A stretch of 64,000 bases of DNA from Massilia agri (GCF_024753255.1 NZ_JANUHA010000006.1:1-64000); one strand, 5' to 3'. Shown: positions 43,401 to 52,488, numbered from the stretch's first letter. A program made the numbers and translations. Notes: a model not told the origin generated them from the letters alone.

Positions 43401-44793
43401 AGGCCGGCAGTTCGCCCACCGTGTAGCCGGCGGCTTTCATCGCATGCAGCATGTCGAACAGCGAGGCCGGCACGTCGAGGTTGTCGGCGCCGATGTTCTG
43501 GCGGCCCGGCGGGTGGTTGTAGTAGACGAGGGCGACGCGCTTGTCGCGGTTGGCCTTGGCGCGCAGGGCCAGCCAGCGGTCCACGCGCGCCGCGACGCGG
43601 GCGGCTTCCTGTTCCAGTACCTCGGGCGGACGGTTCTCGATGCCGGTGCGCGCATCGTGCCGCGCCTTGCCCAGCGCGGCGACGACGATGGGCTGGCCGA
43701 TGCCCTGCAGCTCGGGCAGGGCCACGCGGTACTGGACCGAGTCGGGACTCAGGCCGTCCGGCGAGAGGCGCCATTGCATGGCCGTACGGTCCATCAGCCG
43801 GATGGCCTTGAACACGGGGATGTCGAGGCGCTTGAATGCTTCCTCGACCGCTTGGCGGCCTTCGGCTGCGCCCACCACGAAGTCCTGCAGCACGACCAGC
43901 GCGGCCGGGCGCGCGGGCGCCACCAGCTCGGCCAGGCGCTCGAGCGCTTCGCGCGAGGCGCCGCCCCAGCGGGTGAGCAGTTGCACGCAGGGCTGGCCCC
44001 GGGACTCGATCTGGCGGCACAGCGCGGCCGGCACCACGGCATCCATATTGGCGAGATCCAGCACGACGACCGTGGGCCTGTCCTTCAGTCCGAGCTCGGC
44101 GGCGTGCCCCCATGCTGCCCCGTCGGCGAGTTCACGCTCGCCCACGCGCAGGCGCAGCGTCGGCGCGGGACGTGGCGCGGGAACGGGCGCCGCGGGGGCG
44201 AGCAGGTGGGCGAACAGGGCCGCCGTGTTGTCGCTGCCGCCCCCTTGCCACAGGCGGCGCGCGGCCAGCCAGTGCGCGCTGGCGGGATCGCTGGCCGCCG
44301 CCCGCAGGGCCGTTTCCGGCGGCGCCTCGTTCGACAGCTGGCGCAGCAGCTCGGGCGAGAAGTCGCGCAGGCTGCCGTGGCGGCCGCGCGTCATGAGGCT
44401 GAGGGTGGCTTCGCCGTTGAAGGCCAGCACCTGCGTGGACGGCCGCGCGTGGCGCGCGACCGCGTCCTTCAGGCGCCGCGCAGGGTCGCCGAAGACCGAG
44501 ACGGCCAGCACGCTGTCGGCGCCGGCGATCCAGCGCTCGACGTCGCGCTCGCTGGCCGCCATCAGCTGGGCCGGCGTGCGCAGCAGGATGCGGTCTTTCG
44601 GATGGCGCGCCAGGTGGCGGTGGGCCGCTTCGATGGCGCCGGGCGCCGCGCGCTCGGTGACGACGGCGAACAGGGTGCCTGCCCGGACGGGCAGGGCGCA
44701 CAGGCAGCACAGGACCGCCAGGACGCGAAGGAATAGACGAGCGCTCAATTCAGGTCGACCTCGGGACGAAATCCGGGCGGCCCCGTGTTCCAT
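40432..44793 (-). CDS. cobN: CobN-like chelatase subunit, exported and membrane-anchored
   Basis: A 1453-aa member of the CobN/BchH large chelatase family. Unlike cytosolic CobN it has an N-terminal signal (ARLFLRVLAVLCCLCALPVRA, split here by its Arg) and a C-terminal helix (about 1420-1439) before a basic tail. Typical blocks include FLPGKAVGLASDDYPSLI, LGYGLGERLATQ and AFDYLGGLSLAIETRTG. No AAA+ CobS/CobT or ChlI/ChlD genes are present. It is followed by ExbB-like, DUF2149 and bluB genes and preceded by a cobalamin riboswitch. I used the ATG at 44793; a TTG at 44748 with GAGG 10 nt upstream gives a neater signal. It may load or remove metal from a tetrapyrrole in the envelope. Confidence 0.88.
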   Translation of the reverse strand: MEHGAARISSRGRPELSARLFLRVLAVLCCLCALPVRAGTLFAVVTERAAPGAIEAAHRHLARHPKDRILLRTPAQLMAASERDVERWIAGADSVLAVSVFGDPARRLKDAVARHARPSTQVLAFNGEATLSLMTRGRHGSLRDFSPELLRQLSNEAPPETALRAAASDPASAHWLAARRLWQGGGSDNTAALFAHLLAPAAPVPAPRPAPTLRLRVGERELADGAAWGHAAELGLKDRPTVVVLDLANMDAVVPAALCRQIESRGQPCVQLLTRWGGASREALERLAELVAPARPAALVVLQDFVVGAAEGRQAVEEAFKRLDIPVFKAIRLMDRTAMQWRLSPDGLSPDSVQYRVALPELQGIGQPIVVAALGKARHDARTGIENRPPEVLEQEAARVAARVDRWLALRAKANRDKRVALVYYNHPPGRQNIGADNLDVPASLFDMLHAMKAAGYTVGELPASPEALLERIMAHGVNLPEDRAALRELAGSVNGVTGEDYRRWFATLSPRVQGEMTSGLLGRLHADVLAAEAGREYQLGRKRAEVVIAELQHLVEGADHPRREDALRDLIALREGYLGCLEERAMRRCATLASLQRRLVGYGIEGMRGWGPAPGKVMVEGGKLLVPGLVFGNVFIGPQPPRGWEVDEELLHANTSITPPHQYLAFYHWLRDRFRADALVHVGRHSTYEFLPGKAVGLASDDYPSLIAGDLPGIYPYIVDGVGEGTQAKRRGLAVMVDHLTPPLAATPLYDELLSLRQVVESYEAASSESLKTQAAALMRERVIKLNLRAELEASMADVLKVRGIGFDAADDDLLAHEIGHYLTKLQEKFMPYGLHVFGRPWERKSLDLMLDSMRKGGITDPDIERKLVDSPRLEMRGLLAGLDGRYIEPGKGNDPLRSPESLPTGRNFHAVDGDILPTRLGYGLGERLATQAAARDAGKEVSGSEGIILWASDAVRDEGVMVAFSLAMMGAEPVWNARGVVTDVRLKPDAIRRDAIVTTSGLFRDLYPNLIRLIDRAGRLALAASASTLAEQDPQLREALQAALAPLPGNTAWGREPLTRNRVAHEWLARTRALHKEGLAMGDAGLAATQRIFGDAPGAYGTGVNRLTERSGAWREREELGRAYRLRMGHAYGLDAGGETHHAAFDVALDGIARTYHGRASNLYGLLDNNDAFDYLGGLSLAIETRTGRVPEALILQHAQPGRADVEPLAAALLGELRGRFLNPAWLKPLMEHGYAGARTMGQEFIENLWGWQVTRPDLVRNWAWDEVKSVYFDDRYGLGLPEFLGRRHNAHVKAHMLAVFMVAAEKGFWKTDPATIRRMGGELARLVSANGLPGSGHAAPDHPMWQWLAPQLDAREARQLGVTLARARGELLPAAPRAQAPGPSPASAPATGKAAPAPRTYELSRLDEPAPPANRRVAGVLAILAGALALFSLGLWRGRTLPQPLRRFHA

Positions 44794-44899
44794 GGAGCAG
44801 CCGCGCGCGTCCCGGCGCGCCAGCTAAGGGCGCACACGGTGTCGAGACCTGGACCGAAGAAATAGGGACAGCCAACCGGCAGCGCCACACCCCGGGCGC

Positions 44900-45105
44900 T
44901 ACAAAGTGCATCGTGACTGGCCGGTCTTCTGGCTCGCCTTCGTCCTTCGCCGGCCCTGCCTTCCCGTGCAATGCACAGTGGCGTACGGCCGGCGTCGTCA
45001 GGCTTACAGCAGCGGGGGCTGCGCCGGACTGGCGGGGATGGCTATCCCGCGCGTCACCGGCTTCCCGTTTCACCCTCCCGCAGACCTGCGGAAGGGCACC
45101 AATCG
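44900..45105 (-). promoter_or_regulatory. Cobalamin riboswitch
   Basis: Reading the minus strand from 45105: GGTGCCC, GGGTGAAACGGGAAGCCGGTG, CAGCCCCCGCTGCTGTAAGC, GCCACTG, GGGAAGGC and the B12 box AGCCAGAAGACCGGCC occur in the canonical order. A further hairpin (AGCGCC/GGCGCT, 44881-44900) follows without a T run, and the CobN start is about 90 nt downstream. Control of the cobN-exbB-DUF2149-bluB operon by adenosylcobalamin is expected; high B12 should repress it. Confidence 0.95.
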
Positions 45106-45117
45106 CTCAAGCGGCGG

Positions 45118-45146
45118 ATTGTAACGCCGAGTGGCGTCCTTGTCAC
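45118..45146 (-). promoter_or_regulatory. Sigma-70 promoter of the riboswitch operon
   Basis: On the minus strand GTGACA (45146-45141), a 17-bp spacer and TACAAT (45123-45118), each five of six to consensus. Transcription would begin near 45111, just upstream of the riboswitch and downstream of the ppc stop at 45167. Confidence 0.75.
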
Positions 45147-45166
45147 GGCATCTTTAGCCGCAGTTC

Positions 45167-47989
45167 TCAACCTGTATTGCGCAGGCCTGCCGCCACCCCG
45201 TTGATGGAGAGATGGATGCCGCGGTGCACCCGTGGATCCGCGTTGTCGCCCAGCTTCCTGCGGCGGTGGATGAGTTCCACCTGCAGGTGGTTGAGCGGGT
45301 CGAGGTAGGCGAAGCGGTTCTGGATCGAACGCGCCAGCAGCGGGTTGCCGGCCAGGCGTTCGCCCGTTCCCGTGATCGCTTCCAGGCAGCGCAGGGTCTC
45401 GCCGTGTTCCGCGGTGATGCGGCGGAAGATGCGCTCGCGCAGCTCGGCGTCCGCCACCAGGCTCGCGTAGCGCGAGGCGATGGCGAGGTCGGTCTTGGCC
45501 AGCACCATGTCCATGTTCGACAGCAGCGTGGCGAAGAAGGGCCAGGCGCCGTGCATCTCGCGCAGCAGGGCCAGGCGCGACTCACGGTCGCCGTCGTTGA
45601 GCCAGCCGCTGACGGCGGCGCCGAAACCGTACCAGCCCGGCAGCAGCAGGCGGCACTGGCCCCAGGAGAAGCCCCAGGGAATCGCGCGCAGGTCTTCGAT
45701 GCGGCGGGTCGACTTGCGCGAGGCCGGGCGCGAACCGAGGTTCAGTTCCGCGATCTCGGCGATCGGGGTGGCCGAGAAGAAGTAGTCGGTGAAGCCCGGG
45801 GTCTCGTAGACCAGGTTGCGGTAGGCGCGGTAGGCGCGCTCGGACAGCTCGGCCATCACCGCTTCGAAGCGCGACAGGCGTTCGCGGGTGGCGGCATCCT
45901 CGTCGCGCGGCGACAGGCTCGCCTCCAGGGTCGCGGCCACCAGCAGCTCCAGGTTGCGCCGGCCGATTTCCGGATTCGAGAACTTGGAGGAGATGATCTC
46001 GCCCTGTTCGGTCAGGCGGATCTGGCCGTTGACGGTGCCGGGCGGCTGGGCGCGGATCGCGTCGTAGCTCGGGCCGCCGCCGCGGCCGACGGTGCCGCCG
46101 CGGCCGTGGAAGAGGCGCAACTTGACGTTCCTGGCCGCGAACACGTCGACCAGCTTCAGCTCGGCCTGGTAGAGCTCCCAGTTCGAGGTCATGAAGCCGC
46201 CGTCCTTGTTCGAGTCCGAGTAGCCGAGCATGACTTCCTGCAGGCGGCCCTGCTGCTCGATCACTTTCGCGACCGGCTCGAGCGACATCCACTCGTCCAT
46301 GATGCTGCTTGCGCGCTGCAGGTCGGGGATGGTCTCGAACAGCGGAATCACCATCACGTCGCAGGAGCCGGAGGACACGCGCAGCAGGCCGGTTTCCTTC
46401 TGCAGCAGCAGGACTTCGAGCAGGTCGGACACGGTCTCGGTGTGCGAGATGATGTAGTTGCGGATCGCGCGGCTGCCGTAGCGCAGGCGGATCTCGCGTG
46501 CGGTGCGCAGGATGGCGAGCTCCGAATTGGTCTCGTCGGAGTAGCTCTCGTAGGGCGAGTACAGGGGACGCGGCTGGGCCAGTTCGGCCAGCAGCAGCTC
46601 GACCTTCTTCGCTTCGTCCAGTTTGGCGTAGTCGCTTTCGCTTCCCGCGCGTGCGAACAGCTCGGTGAGCACGCGCTCGTGCACGTCCGAACTCTGGCGC
46701 ATGTCGAGCGAAGCCAGGTGGAAGCCGAAGATGCGCGCGGCGCGCTTCAGCCCCGCCAGGCGCGGCTCGACCAGCATCCCGCCGTGGTTGGCGCGCAGGG
46801 AATCGGCGATGACCTCCAGGTCGGCGGCAAACAGGCCGGCGTCGAGGTAGGGCGGTGCTTCGGCGACTTCCTTGCGCAGGATGTGGCCGACGCCGAGCTC
46901 GCGCGCGGTGGCGGCCAGGCGCGCATAGATGCCGATCAGGGCGCGGCGGTAGGGTTCGTCGCTGCGGTGCGGCGAGGTGTCGACCGAGGCGTCGGCCAGG
47001 GCCTGCATCTCGGGCGTGACCGGCACCAGCAGGGTCGAGGTCGACAGCTCGGCGCCGAGGGCGTGCACTTCTTCCAGGTAGAAGTCGAGGATGGTGGTCG
47101 ACTGGCGCGTCAGCGCATGGCGCATGGTATCGGCATTGACGTTCGGATTGCCGTCGCGGTCGCCGCCGATCCAGCTGCCCATCTGCAGGAACTGGGCCTC
47201 GTCCATCGGCCTCGAATCGCCTTCGTAGCGGGTCGCGATTTCTTCCTCGATGTCGTCGTACAGCGCGGGGACTTCGCGCAGGAAGGTGATGCGGTAGTAG
47301 GACAGTGCGTTGTCGATCTCGTCGGCCACGGTCAGCTTGGAATAGCGCAGCATGCGGGTCTGCCACAGGGTGGCGACGCGCGCGTGCAGCAGCTGGCCGT
47401 TCTTCTGCAATTCCTTCGGGGTCAGGCCGCGGTCGCGCTCGGCCAGCAGGCGGGCGATGTCGTGCTCGGCATCGAGGATGCTCTTCCTCTGCACCTCGGT
47501 CGGGTGGGCGGTCAGCACCGGGGCGATCAGGGCGTCCTGGAAGAAGCCTTCGACCGTCTCGCGCGGCACGCCGGCGTCGCGCAGCCTGCCGAGCGCGAAG
47601 CTGACGCTGCCCTGCTGCGGACCGGAGCCCTTGAGCAGGTGGGCGCGGCGGCGGCGGATGTGGTGCTGGTCCTCGGCGATATTGGCCAGGTGCGAGAAGT
47701 AGGAAAAGGCGCGCACCACCGTGATGGTCTGGTCGCGCGTGAGGCGGTGCAGCAGGGTCGCGAGCTCTTCGCCGGCCTTCGGGTCGGCTTCGCGGCGGAA
47801 GCGCACGGCGGTCTGGCGGATGGTTTCGACCATCTCGAAGACCTGTTCGCCTTCCTGGTCGCGCAGCACGTCGCCGAGCAGGCGGCCGAGCAGGCGGATG
47901 TCTTCTTTCAGCGGCGCGTCCTTGTCGGGATCACGCTGGGCACTCACATTCTGAACGGGGGGGCTTACTGATGCAGCAGGATTGTCCAT
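45167..47989 (-). CDS. ppc: Phosphoenolpyruvate carboxylase
   Basis: A 940-aa cytosolic enzyme carboxylating PEP to oxaloacetate, an anaplerotic step. Catalytic blocks are intact: VLTAHPTEV with the essential His, [10 protein letters not shown], and [22 protein letters not shown] lies near the C-terminus, which ends GLRNTG, the family-typical terminal Gly. The length is near E. coli (883) plus an N-terminal extension. I chose the ATG at 47989 ([11 protein letters not shown]); longer upstream in-frame starts would run into the hemC promoter region. It is divergent from hemC. Confidence 0.96.
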   Translation of the reverse strand: MDNPAASVSPPVQNVSAQRDPDKDAPLKEDIRLLGRLLGDVLRDQEGEQVFEMVETIRQTAVRFRREADPKAGEELATLLHRLTRDQTITVVRAFSYFSHLANIAEDQHHIRRRRAHLLKGSGPQQGSVSFALGRLRDAGVPRETVEGFFQDALIAPVLTAHPTEVQRKSILDAEHDIARLLAERDRGLTPKELQKNGQLLHARVATLWQTRMLRYSKLTVADEIDNALSYYRITFLREVPALYDDIEEEIATRYEGDSRPMDEAQFLQMGSWIGGDRDGNPNVNADTMRHALTRQSTTILDFYLEEVHALGAELSTSTLLVPVTPEMQALADASVDTSPHRSDEPYRRALIGIYARLAATARELGVGHILRKEVAEAPPYLDAGLFAADLEVIADSLRANHGGMLVEPRLAGLKRAARIFGFHLASLDMRQSSDVHERVLTELFARAGSESDYAKLDEAKKVELLLAELAQPRPLYSPYESYSDETNSELAILRTAREIRLRYGSRAIRNYIISHTETVSDLLEVLLLQKETGLLRVSSGSCDVMVIPLFETIPDLQRASSIMDEWMSLEPVAKVIEQQGRLQEVMLGYSDSNKDGGFMTSNWELYQAELKLVDVFAARNVKLRLFHGRGGTVGRGGGPSYDAIRAQPPGTVNGQIRLTEQGEIISSKFSNPEIGRRNLELLVAATLEASLSPRDEDAATRERLSRFEAVMAELSERAYRAYRNLVYETPGFTDYFFSATPIAEIAELNLGSRPASRKSTRRIEDLRAIPWGFSWGQCRLLLPGWYGFGAAVSGWLNDGDRESRLALLREMHGAWPFFATLLSNMDMVLAKTDLAIASRYASLVADAELRERIFRRITAEHGETLRCLEAITGTGERLAGNPLLARSIQNRFAYLDPLNHLQVELIHRRRKLGDNADPRVHRGIHLSINGVAAGLRNTG

Positions 47990-48129
47990 ATCGACCACAA
48001 AGTTATTGAGAATGACGACTCGATTGTGCGATGGCGGTTGGCCACGGTCTGCAAGAGGGCCCATGCTAAAATTTGTGATCTTATGCAAGGGCCGTTTTAC
48101 CGGCATCGTCCTGGTAGGGCTCGACGACA

Positions 48130-49164
48130 GTGAAAGAATACGTGTTGAAAGCAAATGAAACGGCGCCGCAGGCGCCAGCGAAGCTGATTATCGCATCCCG
48201 CGAGAGCCGCCTGGCCATGTGGCAGGCGGAGCACGTGCGCGCCCGTCTCGCCGCATTATATCCGCAGTGCTCCGTGGAGATTCTGGGCATGACCACGCGC
48301 GGCGACCAGATCCTCGACCGTACGCTGTCGAAGGTGGGCGGCAAGGGCCTGTTCGTGAAGGAACTCGAAGTCGCCATGGCCGAGGGCCGCGCCGACCTGG
48401 CCGTGCACTCGCTCAAGGATGTGCCGATGGAGCTGCCGGAAGGCTTCGAGCTGGCCGCCGTGCTCGAGCGCGAAGACCCGCGCGACGCCTTCGTCTCCAA
48501 CGATTACGCCAGCCTGGCCGAACTGCCCCCGGGCGCCGTGGTCGGCACCAGCAGCCTGCGGCGCCAGGCCCTGATCGCGGCGCGCTATCCGCATCTCGTC
48601 ATCAAGCCGCTGCGCGGCAACCTCGACACCCGTCTTGGAAAGCTCGACCGTGGCGACTACGCGGCCATCATCCTGGCGGCCGCCGGCCTGAAGCGCCTCG
48701 GCCTGCCGGAGCGCATCCGCGCCCTGCTCGAACCCGAGGACAGCCTGCCGGCCGCCGGCCAGGGCGCGATGGCGATCGAGATCGTCAGGGGCGAGCGCAG
48801 CGACGGCGTCGACCTGAAGGCCCTGCTTGCGCCGCTCAACCACGACGCCACCGCGCGCGCCGTCACGGCCGAGCGCAAGGTGTCGAAGATTTTTGGCGGC
48901 AGCTGCCAGATTCCGCTGGCGGCCTTCGCGACCGTGGAAGGCACGACCATGCGCCTGCGCGCCATGGTGGCCACGCCCGACGGCCTGCGCAGCGCCCACG
49001 GCGAGGTGGCCGGCTCCTGGGATTACCCGGATTTCCTCGGCGAACAGGTTTCCATCCTGCTGGACAGCCAGGACGCCCATGGCATCCTCGAGGCTTGCCG
49101 CCAGGAAGCCGCCGAGGCCGACGCCGCGGCCTCGCAGGCCACCGCTGCTCCCCGGGATGCCTGA
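48130..49164 (+). CDS. hemC: Hydroxymethylbilane synthase (porphobilinogen deaminase)
   Basis: A 344-aa enzyme joining four porphobilinogens into hydroxymethylbilane, in the haem and corrinoid pathway. The dipyrromethane-cofactor Cys is in [11 protein letters not shown] (Cys259). [26 protein letters not shown] and [15 protein letters not shown] are intact. The start is GTG at 48130 with AGGG upstream; no better ATG exists before the conserved block. It overlaps hemD by 8 bp. Confidence 0.96.
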   Translation: MKEYVLKANETAPQAPAKLIIASRESRLAMWQAEHVRARLAALYPQCSVEILGMTTRGDQILDRTLSKVGGKGLFVKELEVAMAEGRADLAVHSLKDVPMELPEGFELAAVLEREDPRDAFVSNDYASLAELPPGAVVGTSSLRRQALIAARYPHLVIKPLRGNLDTRLGKLDRGDYAAIILAAAGLKRLGLPERIRALLEPEDSLPAAGQGAMAIEIVRGERSDGVDLKALLAPLNHDATARAVTAERKVSKIFGGSCQIPLAAFATVEGTTMRLRAMVATPDGLRSAHGEVAGSWDYPDFLGEQVSILLDSQDAHGILEACRQEAAEADAAASQATAAPRDA

Positions 49165-49930
49165 GCGGGCGGTCGTCATCACCCGGCCACGCGCCCAGGC
49201 GGACAGCCTGGCGCGGGCCATTGCCTCCCTCGGGCGCAGGGCGGTGGTGCTGCCGCTGCTCGAGATCGCCCCCCTTGACGATAGCTCCGCGCTGCAGGCG
49301 GCCCTGGCCCGGTTGCCGTCCTACGCCCTGGTGGCCTTCGTGTCGCCGAACGCAGTGGACGCCGCCTTTGCCCACCTGGACGCCTGGCCGGCCGGGGTGC
49401 CGGTCGGCGTGGTGGGCGAGGGCAGCCGCCTGGCGCTCGCGCGCCATGGCGTCACGCCTGCCAACACCACCATCCATTGCCCGCCTGACCCGGCCAACAG
49501 CGATTCCGAACACCTGCTGGCCAGTCTCGACCTGGCCGCCCTGCGGGGCAAGCGGGTGCTGATCGTGCGTGGCGAGAGCGGGCGCGAGTTGATGGCCGAT
49601 ACCTTGCGCGCGGCTGGGGCGCTGGTCGAGACCGTGGCCGCCTACCGCCGCAGCGTGCCCCGGCTCGACGCGGCGCTCGCCGCGCAGCTGGCCGTCTTGC
49701 TGGCGCAGCCAAACGACTGGATAATCACGAGCTCGGAAGCCTTGCGCGGATTGGCGAGCCTGGTGCGGGAGCTCGATCCGGTCGACGGCCCCGCGCGCCT
49801 GCGCGCACAGCACCTGATCGTTCCCCACACGCGCATCGCCGAGACGGCGCGCGCCCTCGCTTGCAACCGGATCACGCTGACGGGTTCCGGCGACGCACGA
49901 TTACTTGCCGCGATACAATCACAAGAATGA
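49157..49930 (+). CDS. hemD: Uroporphyrinogen-III synthase
   Basis: A 257-aa enzyme closing hydroxymethylbilane to uroporphyrinogen III with inversion of ring D. It has the low-conservation HemD fold; recognisable blocks are [39 protein letters not shown] and [12 protein letters not shown]. The ATG (49157) lies inside the hemC end, and the stop overlaps hemX by ATGA. Translational coupling runs through hemC-hemD-hemX. Confidence 0.95.
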   Translation: MPERAVVITRPRAQADSLARAIASLGRRAVVLPLLEIAPLDDSSALQAALARLPSYALVAFVSPNAVDAAFAHLDAWPAGVPVGVVGEGSRLALARHGVTPANTTIHCPPDPANSDSEHLLASLDLAALRGKRVLIVRGESGRELMADTLRAAGALVETVAAYRRSVPRLDAALAAQLAVLLAQPNDWIITSSEALRGLASLVRELDPVDGPARLRAQHLIVPHTRIAETARALACNRITLTGSGDARLLAAIQSQE

Positions 49931-51033
49931 ACGAATTGCCCAACAATCCAGACCACACTCCCTCGACCAGCCTGGCCGTCCAGAAGGCGCCGATGCGCAC
50001 CGGCGGCCTGCTGCAGACGCTGCAGCGTCCGCTCCCGCTGGCGGTGACCGTGCTCGCCGTGCTGCTGGCGGTGCAGACCGTGAGCTCGCACAGCCGCATC
50101 AACACCTTGCGTCGCGACATGGCGCAGAGCCTGCAGAAAGGCAATGCCGTCAACGCCGAGACTGCCGCGCTGGCGCGCGAAGTGGCGGACACGGCCAAGG
50201 AACTGCAGGTCAAGGTCGGGGTGCTGGAAAGCCGCCAGAGCGAGGCCCAGACCCAGCAGCTGGCCCTGGAGCAGCTCTACCAGGACCTCTCCAAGAACCG
50301 CGACGAGTGGGCGCTGTCCGAGGTCGAGCAGGTCTTGAACACCGCCAGCCAGCAGCTGCAGCTGGCCGGCAACGTGCAGGGCGCCCTGATCGCGCTGCAG
50401 AATGCCGACCGCTCGCTGGGCCGCTCGGACAAGCCGCAGTTCCTGAACATCCGCCGCGCGATCGGCGCCGACATCGAGCGCCTGAAGGCGATGCCGGCGG
50501 TCGACCTGGCTGGTGTGGCGCTGCGCCTGGACAATGTGATCGCCCAGGTGGACACGCTGCCGATGCTGTCGGACGAAAAACCGCTGCTGCCGGCCGCGCC
50601 GGTGCGCTCGCTGCGCAAGAAAGGCGCCGAGCCGGCGCCGGAGACGCTGAGCCTGGGCCAGCGCATGGTCCAGACCTGGCGCAACTGGAGCCAGGAGATG
50701 TGGGACGACGTGCGCCAGCTGGTGCGCGTGCGCAGCGTCGACACGCCGGAGGCGCTGATGCTGTCGCCGACCGAATCCTTCTTCGTGCGTGAGAACCTCA
50801 AGCTGCGCCTGCTGAACGCGCGCCTGGCGCTGCTGTCGCGCAACGAGTCGACCTTCCGCGACGACCTCGCCAGTGCACAGGAAATCCTGCTCAAGTACTT
50901 CGACACGCGTGCCCGTGCCACCCAGTCGGCGCAAGGCGCGCTGCGCCAGGTGCAGGCGAACGACCTGAACATCGAGATGCCGACGCTGTCCGAGAGCCTG
51001 AACGCGGTGCGCAACTACAAGGCGAAGGGTTAA
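49927..51033 (+). CDS. hemX: HemX-like uroporphyrinogen-III C-methyltransferase-family protein
   Basis: A 368-aa inner-membrane protein with one N-terminal helix (about residues 36-54, LAVTVLAVLLAVQTV), a coiled coil (about 58-120) and a periplasmic helical domain. It is annotated by homology as a methyltransferase, but it lacks the SAM-binding fold of real CobA/SUMT enzymes, so the label is probably misleading. It lies between hemD (ATGA overlap) and hemY (3 bp gap) and probably supports haem synthesis or membrane organisation of the pathway. Confidence 0.92.
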   Translation: MNELPNNPDHTPSTSLAVQKAPMRTGGLLQTLQRPLPLAVTVLAVLLAVQTVSSHSRINTLRRDMAQSLQKGNAVNAETAALAREVADTAKELQVKVGVLESRQSEAQTQQLALEQLYQDLSKNRDEWALSEVEQVLNTASQQLQLAGNVQGALIALQNADRSLGRSDKPQFLNIRRAIGADIERLKAMPAVDLAGVALRLDNVIAQVDTLPMLSDEKPLLPAAPVRSLRKKGAEPAPETLSLGQRMVQTWRNWSQEMWDDVRQLVRVRSVDTPEALMLSPTESFFVRENLKLRLLNARLALLSRNESTFRDDLASAQEILLKYFDTRARATQSAQGALRQVQANDLNIEMPTLSESLNAVRNYKAKG

Positions 51034-51036
51034 TCG

Positions 51037-52233
51037 ATGCGGCTCCTTCTCTGGCTGGTTGCGCTGATGGCTGCGGCCATCGGCATCGCCGTGACGGCGC
51101 GTTTCAACCCGGGCAACGTGGTGCTGTTCTACCCGCCGCACCGGCTCGACATGTCGCTCAACCTCTTCATCGTGTTGCTGGTCCTGCTGTTCGCGCTGGT
51201 CTACGGCCTGGTGCGGGCGATCAAGTCGACCATGAAGATGCCCGAGCGCGTGGCGGCCTACCGCCAGCGCAAGCGTGAGCGCGATGGCAACAAGGGCTTG
51301 CGCGATGCGCTCAAGGCCCTGTTCGAAGGGCGCTTCGGCCATGCCGAGAAGGCCGCCATGCGCGCCGCCGAACTGCCCGAGAACGCGGGCCTGGCCGCCC
51401 TGATCGGCGCGCGCGCCGCCCACCGCATGCGCGAACCAGGCAGGCGCGACGCCTGGCTGGCCGGCATCGTGCACGACAATGCGCTCAAGACCGCGCGCCT
51501 GATGACGATCACCGAGCTGCTGGTCGACGACCACCAGCCGGAAGCGGCCCTGGAAGCGGTGGCCGAACTGAACGCCAGCGGCCAGCGCCACATCCATGCC
51601 CTGCAATGGTCGATGAAGGCCAACCAGCAGGCCCGCAACTGGCCGGAGGTGCTGCGCCTGGTGCGCATCCTGGACAAGCGCAAGGCCCTGCACCCGGCGC
51701 TGTCCACGCGCCTGCGCGAGATGGCCTACGAGGCGCTGCTGGGCGAGGAGGGCATTGACGCCGAATCGATCCGCCGCGTCTGGGCCGGCGTGCCGCAGCT
51801 CGATCGCACCGTGCCCTTCATCGCGGCGCGCGCGGCGAATGCCTTCAATGCCTGCGGCCTGCATGACGAAGCGCGCGTGATCGCCGAGGAGGCGCTCAAG
51901 GCCAACTGGGACGACTGCGTGGTGCGCGCCTACCGCGAAGCCGCCGGCCCGTCCGGCTCGGCCTCGCTGCTGGCGCAGATCGAGCACTGCGAAACCTGGC
52001 TCAAGGAGCGCCCGATGGACGCCGAGCTGGCGCTGACCCTGGGTTCGCTCTGCCTGAAGCAGAAACTGTGGGGCAAGGCGCAGCGCTACCTGGAGCAGGC
52101 GCTGTCGGATGCCACGGAAAGCGCGATGGTGCGCGAGGCCCATCTGAAGCTGGCCCAGATGCACGAGGCGCTGGGCCAGGAGCAGGAGGCGGCGAACCAT
52201 TACCGCCAGTGCGCGCTGGCCAGCATCCTGTAA
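51037..52233 (+). CDS. hemY: HemY-type haem biosynthesis protein (TPR)
   Basis: A 398-aa inner-membrane protein of the gammaproteobacterial/betaproteobacterial HemY family (not the protoporphyrinogen oxidase of the same name). Two N-terminal helices (about 3-22 and 42-62) precede a cytosolic tetratricopeptide region with an LGSLCLKQKLWGKAQRYLEQA repeat. It closes the hemCDXY operon and is thought to coordinate late haem pathway enzymes. The inverted repeat copy C starts 4 bp after its stop. Confidence 0.93.
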   Translation: MRLLLWLVALMAAAIGIAVTARFNPGNVVLFYPPHRLDMSLNLFIVLLVLLFALVYGLVRAIKSTMKMPERVAAYRQRKRERDGNKGLRDALKALFEGRFGHAEKAAMRAAELPENAGLAALIGARAAHRMREPGRRDAWLAGIVHDNALKTARLMTITELLVDDHQPEAALEAVAELNASGQRHIHALQWSMKANQQARNWPEVLRLVRILDKRKALHPALSTRLREMAYEALLGEEGIDAESIRRVWAGVPQLDRTVPFIAARAANAFNACGLHDEARVIAEEALKANWDDCVVRAYREAAGPSGSASLLAQIEHCETWLKERPMDAELALTLGSLCLKQKLWGKAQRYLEQALSDATESAMVREAHLKLAQMHEALGQEQEAANHYRQCALASIL

Positions 52234-52237
52234 ACAT

Positions 52238-52420
52238 GTAGGGTGGACGGCTCCGCCGTCCGCGCGTTCAAACAGTCGATGATTCGTTGCACGGTCAAAT
52301 CGGGCAATATGCAGATGCAGGAATTGAACGACGCTTCGGCAACGCACCAGCCGCTTGAACGCGCGGACGGCAGTTCCGGCGGTGGCGTATCACACCTTGC
52401 AATGGAGCCGTCCACCCTAC
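52238..52420. repeat. Inverted repeat copy C (GTAGGGTGG ... CCACCCTAC), 183 bp
   Basis: It begins GTAGGGTGGACGG and ends CCGTCCACCCTAC. An inner pair, CCGTCCGCGCGTTCAA (52256-52271) and TTGAACGCGCGGACGG (52355-52370), matches that of copy B apart from the compensating GACC/GTCC change. It lies between hemY and ppa and fills most of that gap. Size and nesting suggest a non-autonomous mobile or REP-type element. Confidence 0.75.
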
Positions 52421-52482
52421 GGACCCCGTGACGCTGCCGCACCATTGCCCCTGCTGCGGCGCACAAGCGTGGTGCGTTTCGC

Positions 52483-52488
52483 TATAAT
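52483..52488 (+). promoter_or_regulatory. -10 box of ppa
   Basis: TATAAT is 40 nt before the ppa start, with AAGGA 7 nt before the ATG. No convincing -35 is seen at 16-18 bp. Confidence 0.4.

Noticed and set aside
40759..44736. Long plus-strand open frame opposite cobN (about 1325 codons)
   Set aside because: It has the same shadow character; cobN on the other strand is clearly conserved.
40432..44793. Reading CobN as the aerobic cobaltochelatase of B12 synthesis
   Set aside because: There are no CobS/CobT genes nearby, and the signal peptide, membrane anchor and ExbB/DUF2149 neighbours argue for an envelope role.
45212..47971. Long plus-strand open frame opposite ppc (about 919 codons)
   Set aside because: The ppc catalytic motifs on the minus strand account for this region.
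49927..51033. Treating HemX as a true SAM-dependent methyltransferase
   Set aside because: It has a transmembrane helix and coiled coil and lacks the SAM-binding motifs. The family label is historical.
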